NCBI GenBank assembly: GCA_002812745.2
Contig: NCSJ02000197.1
Coordinates: 17,535-81,534, forward strand
DNA: 64,000 nucleotides
Reading direction: 5' to 3'
Source of the DNA: Scytalidium lignicola
Lineage: Eukaryota; Ascomycota; Leotiomycetes
Both the position numbers and the translations under genes were made by a program. Every line of letters starts with the position of its first letter. Position 1 is the stretch's first letter. Positions 46,760 to 56,273 of the stretch are shown here, piece by piece. Under the pieces are notes generated by a model. That model did not search any database and was not told the origin of the DNA. It saw nothing but the letters and a program-made list of their open reading frames with translations.

Positions 46760-47106
46760 TGAACGATCTTGAAGGTTTAGGCCATTCTTTGGATATTTCG
46801 TTGCATGTTATAGAATTAATTCACTCAAATTTAACTTGTCTCAAAATAATTTTTGAGAAAAAAAAAGAACTACATTCGAAGGCATTGGTTGTTGTTATAT
46901 ACCCTCCAATCTATAATCATTAAGTTATAGAGACAATATAACCACAATAACATCCAATCCATGTCTACTCCAGTATTACAAATTCTTTTCTAATTATAGG
47001 CATAGGAAGCCGCAATAGTGAGCTTGAGCTTGCTATTTTATTAGTGACATGTCATGTCATGTAACTCTCTCTCGTCTTTTCTTTCGGTAAATTAAAACCA
47101 ACATTC
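46760..47106. other. Short intergenic region between convergent genes
   Basis: AT-rich, holding the two 3' ends. It contains ACATGTCATGTCATGT near 47047. No gene. Confidence 0.4.
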
Positions 47107-48143
47107 TCATCTTAATCCAGTCTCCTGGATATTAGGAGCAGGAAGCAGCAGCGATAAAATGCGTTTGCGGAATGTCGTCCGCGGTCTGTACGGTACCATG
47201 GTGTGCCGGATGGAGACAGATGGCGGCACAGGATCCAAGGGTGGACAAGTAGGAAAATCAAGCTTTGCAAGAAAGGAGGATGAGATGTCTGCAACAAAGA
47301 GATGCATACATTTCTTGTCATCTGAATCACTTAATAATACTTGAGACTATATAGAAACCCTATCAGTATAAATAATACTGAGTAAAAAAGGAAATAGATA
47401 GCAATTCAAAAGGGGGGGAGGGAGGTTTTACCACGAATGTAGATGAATTATCCTCACCACTCAATTGTAGAGCATATCGTTGTTCATAAGCTATAGCTAT
47501 CAGGAGAGCCACTATATAAGGATCGAGTAAGGGGTTTGGAGGAGTGATGTTCTTTAACTGGAGGTTGAATAGAGCGGAGGTTGGCTTGCTACGTCGTCTA
47601 TATGAAGGGAGACTACTAGCACGTAGATCATTGATATGTTTGCGATCAATATAGGCAACGACTGGAGGAATGCGCCGCCGCTCTTGTTCATTAGGATTAG
47701 GTCGAAGAAAAAACACAATGCACGGGAGGGTTTTAAAATAATGCTCGCCAAAGTGAAAGCTGAGATCGTCTCTGCGATGGCCATAAGGTTAGAGGTAAGT
47801 AAGCTGAGAATTTAAAGACTTACCTAGCCGTGAATGGGCATTCAGAACCTGCAAGAATTCCCCGTATTCCCTGTTGCCTCCTAGCTTTTGTGCTTGGAGA
47901 ACCGAATTCTTTGACAAAGTGTGATCCATCCTGTTTGCCTATATGTCCATCAACGAAATTTGGTTGTTTTGCTAAAGAAGGCTCCTCAAAGAAGCATTGC
48001 AGCAACTCAACATGGCGGCTCGTCCATTGTAGTGGATTGACAATGAGTCTTTCTCGACAGTATAATCGAGCAACCTGGTAAATAGACAAAGCTGCGAGAG
48101 ACGAGGAAGGCTGTGGTGATGGTGAAGATGGTGGATCCTCCAT
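47107..48143 (-). CDS. Fungal orphan-family protein, 3 exons
   Basis: Exons 47824-48143, 47432-47771 and 47107-47346, with introns of 52 and 85 bases, give 299 residues and close in frame. The protein starts MEDPPSSPSPQPSSSL, has a central FGEHYFKTLPCIVFFLRP, then DPYIVALLIAIAYEQR, and ends with MHLFVADISSSFLAKL and a basic tail. The pattern is of a soluble alpha/beta protein. I have no family name for it. The clean splicing and conserved-looking blocks argue for a functional gene. It starts about 50 bases from the decayed DUF6594-type gene on the opposite strand, so the two shared a bidirectional promoter region. Confidence 0.7.
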
Positions 48144-48607
48144 GAAAGCACGATAATCAATTTACATTGCAAGAAGGATCCAACATATTTAAGCAAGGCG
48201 CGACGCGTCGTGTTCGGATCGGACAAAACTTCCGTCGCTGCCTGAGGAACAGCGCCTTACTTTTGACTCATTCATCTCAGATAATTTCAAAAAGTACAGT
48301 ACCGTCAACCAGGCTTGTAGATAGATAATTAACGAAGAAAAGTATGCGACAATCGATGCTGACAGCCTGTCATTATTCATCCAAGACAACCTCGGGGTAT
48401 TTTTTCAAACGAGTGCTCCGGATGGGCGGACGACGNTTTGCATCTGAACGGGCAATCTCCTGCTTCGTGGCTATCTTGAGCACGATTTTGGCTGTGGTGC
48501 TGCTGCTTAGGGGTGTTATTTCGTTGTATCTTGTACAAAATAGACATGCTTTGCTGGCCATGTTGAGTGGCTGGACCGTCTTGTTTGCTGCTTGTGTGAG
48601 ACTCTTA

Positions 48608-50125
48608 CTAGTATTTACAGTATGTGGACAAAAGTCTAAGCGAAAACGCGAAAAGTCGCGTATCCGCAGCATCCCCCTCCACCCATCTTTCTATACAAAC
48701 CAATGCCGCGGACTCCAAGAACCCCTAGAGTTGCTTTAGGGGAGTTATCCTCTAATTCCAGGTCTTGAATTTGTGGTGCATATGATAATGGAGTTAAAAT
48801 ATCAACGATTATACGCAATAAGGGCCATCCAAACTCTATTGTGCGTTCTGTGCTTGCAAGTGCTTCTAACCAGGTCTCTTGCATTAGTAGACCATGTGTT
48901 GGTATACCTTTATTATTAAATCTACGTAATCAAAGGTCAATCTTTAGGATTATAAGATTAACTCCAAAGATTGCTGCAACTTAATTATTACGAGAACTAG
49001 GAGAAAAAGTAAACAAAAAGACTATATACTGTTTTTTGAAAAAATCCAGTATACAGAAATGGAGATGCTTAAAACGCCCACTTTTAAACGATGAATTAGC
49101 AGCTAAAAGGCTAGCTTAGGCTATTAAGAACAATAGAAAAGATTTAGCTTATTAAAGACGTTAGATATAATCTGATGAATGCTCAATTGAACGTAGAAAA
49201 GAAGGTAAATAGGACTTCGTTTATAAAAAACAAGGTTAGTATAACACTTTATTTTTCAATTACAACCATTAACTCAATTAAACAAGTAATGCTTTACAAA
49301 CTTGGGTAATACAAGGCAAGCCTTTAAAAGGTCTAACAGTCATGTTTTGAGGTTGTTTTGGCTATAATTGCTGTACAGATCTTGTTATAATGAAAAGAGA
49401 CCCTGATACAAAGCATAATAGAGTAATTACTCGACGTTACCTTGAAGTTCTCAAAGAGTATTTACTTATAATCTTTAATGCTAATTCTATATTCATACAA
49501 GATAATATGCCTATCCATACAGCTTATATAATCAGAAATTGGTTCGAGGAAATAGCTATAAATAAGGAAGATTAGCCACCTTACTCTCTTAACCTGAACC
49601 CTATTGAGAACCTCTAGAAGCTCCTTAAAGCAAAGATTATTAAGTTGTACCCTGAACTTGTATACTTGAAGGATAACGAAGGAACCAAAGATCTCTTGAT
49701 TCAAGCTGCAAAAGAAGCTTGGAATGCTCTAGATGTTGAGTTATTGAATCATCTAATGGATAGTATGCAACATAGGGTAGATGCGGTCATTGCAGTTAAA
49801 GGATGGTATACAAAGTACTAAACAATGTCTGTATGAGCTTAAATAATTGTTATATATACTTTAACGTGTGCTGAATCTATAGCTATAATCTATTTTGCAA
49901 TTGAATTTAAATTGGTTGAGTAATAGCAATCGGAAGGGGGGTGAGTTGGGTNGGGGGAAATGCCATTTTTGGCATTCGCTTACACTTTTGTCCACCCACT
50001 GTACCATCCAACCGGATACTTCCCTCAATCGGACACTACACACATTTAAGGCATAAATTTAGGCATTAACGGCTATAGTGTTCGATTGAGGGAAGTATCC
50101 GGTTGGATGGTAAATACTGGTACTG
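48608..50125. mobile_element. Foldback/MITE element with TA duplication, interrupted by a Tc1-like element
   Basis: Two arms of about 35 bases (ACCATCCAACCGGATACTTC and onward at 50003-50040; its reverse complement ending GGTTGGATGGT at 50075-50110) flank a loop of about 38 bases. The inverted match extends outward through AGTATTTA (48610-48617) on the left and TAAATACT (50111-50118) on the right, so the left arm was cut by the Tc1-like insertion. TA lies at 48606-48607 and 50126-50127, consistent with a TA target duplication in the DUF6594 gene. Without the inner element it would be about 130 bp. The left end has lost about five bases, so the outer border is approximate. Confidence 0.7.
48616..50003 (+). 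mobile_element. Tc1/mariner-type transposon, decayed (1384 bp)
   Basis: The terminal inverted repeats start CAGTATGTGGACAAAAGTCT at 48618 and, in reverse complement, CAGTGGGTGGACAAAAGTGT at 50001; about 25 of the first 28 bases match. The element is flanked by TA on both sides (48616-48617, 50002-50003). The interior encodes a broken DDE transposase. RLTPKIAA..LLRELGEKVNKKTI and a KWRCLKRPLL block come first, then SDECSIERR (first Asp), FIQDNMPIHTAYIIRNWFEE (second Asp) and NLNPIENL (Glu), with 34 residues between the last two (DD34E, Tc1 class). Tryptophan codons at 49573 and 49615 are TAG instead of TGG, and other stops occur upstream. It is non-functional. It sits inside a MITE. Confidence 0.85.
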
Positions 50126-50198
50126 TAACGAATGCGAAGCGAGATCAGATCTTTGGGTGCTTACAGCAGCATATGCTGCTGTGCTCGTCGTCTTGTGA

Positions 50199-51503
50199 GT
50201 GGGAATCCAATTATCTCGAGGATGGGGAATTGTGTTTGTACGACTGGATGATAGAACACTCGAGACCAAATAAAAGGTACTTATTTTGTAGTAGTGGTAT
50301 TGATATATTCAGTGGAAAACGCTTATATCGATATTCAATTTATGACTACCTATATCAAGACTTGCAAATAGGCATCAATGCATGAAATCTCATCAATATC
50401 TCAGAGAGATTCTATTTGAGACGTTACTATACAAGCTGCAATCGCAATACAAAGAGATGTGGCCAAATCAAGTCCATATTTAATTGACAAGAAACAGACA
50501 ACTGAAATAGCTTCATTTTAAATTGAATTGATTAGCACTGTGCTACCTCCGATTCGGGTGAGCTGGTGAAAGTAGATTTCCCGCACTTCAAAGCAAGGAA
50601 GAATACGTACATCGAGACAGACAGGCAATGTAATGCAATGCGAAGACGGAATTGACCAAAAGCGATATGTCGATCCTACGTGCAAAACGAAACCCCTCAT
50701 CAGCAGTAGTTCGTTCGGCATCGATCGAGATATCCCCTCAGACCCCAGGTCGCTTAAGCTTCCCAGGCCAAAGTTACTGTATATACAAGGTTGTTGTCTA
50801 CTCCTTCATTCTCCTAAGACGGAGATAATTGTAACAGTGGTTCAAAATGGCTTATGGGGTCCGAGGAGATAAGCAAACTGTACTGTATTGACCCCAGAGC
50901 TAGTGTGACAAATCCCCTTGTAACCTAGGACCACCAGTTTGCAAGTTAAGTCATAATTGACAGGTCACTTATGCAAGGACTTTGTTGACGATGATGTGCC
51001 ACATTATTTTATGGGCAATTATAAGTCTACACGTGTACTGCAGTAGGAGAAGCCCACTTCTGCTTCCAGCAAAGTCGCCGGGGCACTCGGGTTTGTCCGT
51101 CCGTCCGCCGGAGTACTTAGCGCCGTCATCTCTGCACAGACCGCCGATCTCTCACAATTCCCATCATTCTTCATCCCCAAGAATCTCAGATCTTTCTACT
51201 CACGTGCCACACGAGTGTGCCACACTCGTCAGGTACCCGACCACGTGCCGAACACGTGCTGACAGACCTCGCAAACCTTCGTCAGAGGATGATATGTAGC
51301 TGGTTAAGTGAATTGTGGTACTGAATTCAATTTTTGGCAACCTTGTTGGTCGCACCAGCATTTTGATTCGGACTGCGAGTCACGAACATCAAAACAATTT
51401 TCTTTCTTGTTCTTTCACAACTCATTTTTAGTTTTTACTTCACTATGGCACCGCGCATTCCTGAGCGTTACAGCTCCCTCGTTCTTCGTCAGGTCACAAG
51501 GAG
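50199..51503. other. Intergenic region, no gene seen
   Basis: 3' flank of the DUF6594 relic, then AT-rich and mixed sequence up to the HNH gene promoter. The block at 50311-50385 has an imperfect copy at 55781-55857. Short open frames (50086, 50633, 50982) have no domains. Confidence 0.4.
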
Positions 51504-52790
51504 ATGGAAGTCTTATCAAAGCGCACAGCTTTAACTGTGACTACACTATCTCAGCTATCATCTACAAACTCGACGGATGATTTCATTGACACAAAAATTG
51601 AGAGCATCTTGGTAGATCTGGCCATCGACGGCAAGTTTCGAAACCATTTCGACAATGCTAAAAAGCGTAAAGCTCTTATCGATGAGCGGTATAACGACGC
51701 TATAAAAGAATTAAAGAAAAAGGTTGGCCGAAAAGAGAGAGAGCTGGCAACACTTAAACGCCAGGAAAAGGCAATAGCAGATGATATGAATGACGCTTTG
51801 TCACACTACTCTACACTTGAGGGTGCATACTCGTCCGTCCTGATGACGAAGATTATCTCGGCGTCGGGACAGCAGAGGAAGGGGGGAAAATTCAACCAGA
51901 GTGAATATGCAAAGGCTGTCCTCTCGTATTACAATGTAGAGCGTCGTCTAGGTCCGGGATACATTCGGAGGTATTGCCATGTTACTGGATGGTACCTGGA
52001 CAAAGAAGTAAAGTGTGCCCATCTGGTCCCAAAATCATTAGAGTCAGATGAGCTGGCGTATCTTTTCGGTGTACGTGAAGTCGTCTTATCCGAGCCACGC
52101 AATGGTATGCCTGTTTCCCTTTAACTCCTGCTGAACATATTTCTAATTTAAGTGTGAAGGCATTACGCTTCATAGCGTCATTGAAGGCGGCCTTGACAAT
52201 GGCCGGGTTGTTCTCGTTCCTGACAAGCCAAAGCAAGGCTCCGAGATCGTTTGGCGATGTGTGTTAGTCGATCACTCAGTTGCCTCCCAGATGATTTATC
52301 AGGGGACTAAATGGAAGGTATGTTTATGTTGATTATTTCTTAATCTATATTTAACTGAGCAATGATATTGAGCTGACAATTACTTTAGGATATCGATGGA
52401 AGGATCCTCAAGTTCTTGACACCAAACTGGCCGGCCCGCAGATACCTGTATCTACGGTATGTAATTTCATATCTTCACCAGCAAAAGCTAGGAAATATGA
52501 AGTGGCTAGACAATATCAAGGCAAGGGGCTATCTCTGGGTCACGCCGGGCCCGTATCTCCGGAAGTCAATGTTACTCTCTCTCGCAAGGCGGACCTCCGA
52601 TCAGTTCCTCCCTGAAGTTTTTTACGAGTCAACATTTAACGCTGCGGACGGTTACCCGGAAAGGAGCCCCAAAGACGAGGTGGATCTAGCAATGGTATTT
52701 GACCACAAGATGGAGGACGCGTTTGCCGAAAAGGGCCAAGATTCGGCCGATTCAGATAATTCGGATGAGGAGGATTCGGATGATGACTAA
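51504..52790 (+). CDS. HNH-nuclease-like fungal protein, 3 exons
   Basis: Exons 51504-52104, 52160-52317 and 52389-52790 (introns of 55 and 71 bases) give 386 residues in frame. An N-terminal coiled-coil (AIKELKKKVGRKERELATLK) precedes a domain reading CHVTGWYLDKEVKCAHLVPK, then LAYLFG, PRNGITLHSVIEGGLDNGRV, DIDGRILKFL and ARRYLYLRYV. This is the layout of the fungal HNH (HNH_2-type) proteins, where C..TG..VK-AH-IVP and RNG..L...IE..FD are the hallmarks. The tail is strongly acidic (SDNSDEEDSDDD). The first intron ends in AAG|G, an unusual but frame-required acceptor. Such genes are numerous and of unknown role in Pezizomycotina; the metal-binding residues appear only partly conserved. Confidence 0.75.
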
Positions 52791-52807
52791 GCAAAGTGTA
52801 TAATTAA

Positions 52808-52930
52808 TGAGACATATCAAGACTCATTCTTTAGGCAGAATTTTCTCAATGTCGCGCTCCACACCGTATCACACGCATTGACTTCTGGTACCTTGTCGCT
52901 GTCGTATGCATGTTAGCTAGATTTTAAATT
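52808..52930 (-). pseudogene. Fragment of a paralogue of the ankyrin gene at 56-58 kb
   Basis: On the minus strand this stretch reads SDKVPEVNACDTV and, after a one-base shift, VERDIEKIL before a stop. The ankyrin gene at 58.1 kb has SDKVPAVNACDTVVERDAEK at its second visible exon start, and the sequence just before it resembles the same intron end (GCTAAC branch, then CAG). No more of the gene is visible, so this is a duplicated scrap. Confidence 0.65.
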
Positions 52931-53101
52931 ACGGGTTGCTGATCCTTTGGCGGCACGGCACGAAGCGACGGATAGTTAGCCTGGAGTCAAAGCGCAGAAT
53001 AAGAAATATTGTTTCGTGAAAGACGTATATTCATTAAAATTAAAGCGAGTGTTTGATATATAACAACATGCAAAGTAATCAGAGAAACTTGATGGTAAAT
53101 T

Positions 53102-54532
53102 TTACCTTGTTTCATGCAGTCTCTTCTCCAAAATTTTGTCTAGATTTGTGAGTGCCGCATTTGTCTCGCCCAGCACACCCTTCCCAGCAGTCATGAATAA
53201 CCTCTCTGGAGCCGGAGCGCCCAGATACGGCTTCACCCTGACTCTGTGAGCTGTTCTAAAGACCCTTATTTGTTTCAAAATATTTTGTAACATGTCCTCA
53301 ACTTCTCCGTCTACTACTTTTTCGCCCTTTTCCCGGAAACTATGCTCTCTGACGGAGTTAATAAACCTTCGTTGGGTTTCTGGCATGTAACGCAGCATAT
53401 TCTCCTCAGTCAAATAGGAGTCAAGCCCCAAAAAGGCATCGATTATATTGAAAAATAGTAGCTGGTTCCCCGACAGGCCGTCGTACTGTGTGTATTCCCC
53501 CGTGGTAGCATTAATGGTTCCAGCAGACCAGGCTTGGAATCCTTGGACGTAACGCATCCAAACAGTTTTGGATATTTTCATGTCAACCATGGTGTCGTAG
53601 TATATCTTAAGCGATCGTTGCACAATGATATTTATCTGGCCAAGTGATTCTAGCAGACCGCTCCTATCCCGCACCGAGTGTTGATGAAAAGATTTGACGA
53701 CCAGGTAATACATTGGTAGGGCTTGTGCTTCAACTGCAAGAAAAATGTGCGCAAAGCCATATTCAGCCGACCTAATAATTTCGGGCATGCCGGTGTTGAT
53801 AGGATAGACGATCTGGCTGTTTGCATTGAAATTGCAGAGAAAGTTGCTTAATACATTTCCCCCTTGAGACGTAACCCCAAATCGTCTCTGGAGATGTGCC
53901 CAAGGGACCTCGAGCTCAGAAGGAATATCGATGACCTTTTCAGCTTGCGCAAGCTGGACTACGGGGATTGTTCCCCAGCTCCAAGACATCAGCTGTGAAC
54001 GACACCTTACGATTAACAGTACTCACCGAAATGCGTGTCTTAATGAAGCGATGCACGAATAAAATCCGTTCCAAGCTTCGCCTGGAAGAATACTTTTGTT
54101 TTCTTGCTCAGCTGCACATAGAAGTGCCTCAACATCTGCCAATTGAACCCGATCGCGAAGAAGACCCCTCATCTGAGCACGATAATTCAAGCACCGCTCA
54201 AAGCTGATTTCATCGTCTTTGCAAGGCAGCAGAGGCGCAAGAGCGAGATAGATCTCATGGTATGGGCGAAGCGCTTTTGGCCACGACTCGCCATAACTCG
54301 TTCGAGGAGGCCAGCTCCCAGCGCCTTCTTTCTCCAATAGCTGCTCAAGACATGCTTGGGTCGGGTGAGGTTTGCGAATTGGCTTCAAGGATTTGACATA
54401 TCCATCATCTGAAGCGTCAATTTGTTGCTTGAGATTGCCCGCGACAGGTTTCTTATAATACTTGAAGTAGATTAAAGCTATTCCCGCTATTACTATACAC
54501 ACAGATAGGGGCCGTCTTTCAATAAGAGGCAT
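53102..54532 (-). CDS. Indoleamine 2,3-dioxygenase-like protein with N-terminal anchor, 2 exons
   Basis: Exon 1 (54027-54532) and exon 2 (53102-53978), over a 48-base intron ending TTGGAG, give 460 residues. The splice yields RWGTIPVVQLAQ..IPWAHLQRRF-type sequence as in fungal IDO proteins. The later part has YTQYDGLSGNQLLFFNIIDAF, LRYMPETQRRFI and FRTAHRVRVKPYL. These correspond to the SxGQSxxxQxxDxxLG, RxYMPxxHRxFL and SxHxxxV elements of the indoleamine 2,3-dioxygenase fold, where the last His is the proximal haem ligand. A hydrophobic helix at residues 9-24 (VCIVIAGIALIYF) suggests membrane anchoring, which is unusual for this normally cytosolic family. The canonical GGSAGQSS reads GLSGNQLL here, so tryptophan dioxygenase activity is uncertain; a divergent IDO-like role is likely. 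Confidence 0.75.
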
Positions 54533-56273
54533 ATTGATATTCTAGATACTGCGCTATGGATAGAGTGTATGAAATTAAAAACAATTGGCAAGTAGGAGTG
54601 CAATTGGTTCAGAGAAAATCAAATTCTGTCCCTTTCTACAGCGAGGACAATGGCATTGTTGGGGGGGGGGGGTATAGATTCAACTTAATAATGACACTGT
54701 ATTTCAAATACCGAGGGATGGATTGCGAAAATGGGGCAATGAAAGCCCAGTTCGTATTAATGCATAGCAATCTTCTTGTAGGTAGATTCCGGTAAATCCT
54801 GACTGCCCTACTGGTGGTTCTACCTGTGGGCCTAATCTCTTATAATACTAGGTTAAGTGACACGTAGGTGATCCACGCCTCAACATGTACGTCTGAAAGT
54901 GTGAACTCTTACGTTGGAATCCTCAAAACGGAAGACACCTTCCTTTAGAAATCAATTGTAATTATTAGTAAACCATTATTGTAAACTCTTGATATTCTAC
55001 TGTATATGCGATAGCTCAATCCGCCAACCCATTGGCGAATCGGCCGGCCGGATCATTTATAATTCGGTAAGGTACAGGCAGGACATTGTAATCATTGACA
55101 CGTATACGTGTACCTGCGTGAAGTAGAGTATCAATTTTGATGAAAGGATAAAGTCTTGACCTCGCCCCCACCGAATGTAGAAGCCGTTTAATCCGAGACT
55201 ACTAATAACTAGAGTCGTACTGCTACACTGCGGGCACAATGATTGCTTCTCTGAGAATAGTTTTGACAATGGGTTTGTCATGTTAGACCAATAGGCGTTG
55301 CAACAAAATCCCCATTCTCTGGGCTCTGGGTACAGGTCGTGCCATATTTTGCTCTTTGGTCAGGCCGCTAGAGCAACTGGTTACGTTAAAAGTGCCGAGA
55401 TATTTACACGTGTACTGCTACGATACGGGAGGGGAATGGTTAGTCAGATCATATGATTCGCCCTTTTGTTGATCGATAAGCATAGAAGTGGAACTTCAAG
55501 CACGCATGGCGAGGTTCTCAACCCCCCCATCTAAACCTAGCAAATCCCAGCTTTCCACCACAAGGGTTCACCCGTGCGCATAATTCCTTATCGATGTTCG
55601 GGGAAGCTCTCCTAAGTAATATGGGACATCCACTACAGTGGACACGGGCCTGAACTAGTGAGCGAGAGCCTGTTTTAACTTCTGACCACTGTGGTCAGCT
55701 AAAGTTTGGAATTTAAACTTGCTCAGCTTGGTATACGATCACCCACCTAGAGCTCATGCTAAAATCTTAGCAGAGATGAAAGTGGAAAATGCTTATATCA
55801 GGATTCTGTTGTTGAAATACTTGTACCAAGGTTTGTAAAATGCGCATCAATGCATGGGGTTTTATCTATTTCATTGCTGGCAAGGTATAGCTTGAGTCTG
55901 TTTACCAGTTTTTGATGTTCCTAGTGAACGGTTGGTGAATGTGAGTATTTGGTCATAAAACTGATATCTAAACCTCAAGTTAGAGGCATATTTCCTGTCT
56001 CGTCATGTGAGTAGACCGTGATAATACAAAATGCATCTACAAACACACCACCTATCTTCTTGGCCTCAGTTTTCCAATCCTCAATGTCGTCTTGGATAAT
56101 GCGAATTTTTGCTGTTACCTATTGTGAGCAACACGGCAATCTCTTATAGCTAATTAAGGTGGACAGTGTTCAGTGGGGGTAGCCATTCTCACTTCCCCGT
56201 TTAAAATTATAAGGATTAGTATCAACTCCGTAAGTCTACCTAAGTGGGTTGAACGCCATCTCCATAATGTTTG
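54533..56273. other. Intergenic region, no gene seen
   Basis: About 1.7 kb with a run of twelve G at 54661-54672 and an imperfect copy (55781-55857) of the block at 50311-50385. A short minus-strand frame at 55057-55281 shows no domain. No gene called. Confidence 0.4.
54661..54672. repeat. G12 homopolymer
   Basis: Twelve consecutive G. The length should be treated as uncertain. Confidence 0.9.

Larger units (their letters stand above)
48190..50198 (+). pseudogene. DUF6594-type membrane protein pseudogene, split by nested transposons
   Basis: The remnant reads LPSLPEEQRLTFDSFISDNF.., then FKRVLRMGGR, FASERAISCFVAILSTILAV, LLLRGVISLYLVQ and LLAMLSGWTVLFAACVRLL up to 48607. It resumes at 50126 with TNAKRDQIFG and AAYAAVLVVL before a TGA at 50196-50198. 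This order (helix pair, then LLTNA-R, then TAAYAAVLVV) is that of the C-terminal membrane part of the fungal DUF6594 family. Joining 48607 to 50128 restores LLTNAKR exactly. Further damage includes an in-frame TAG after NQACR (about 48320), a frame change at a run of six T near 48405 and two small indels around 50153. The N-terminal half is missing. An ambiguous base lies at 48436. Confidence 0.75.
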
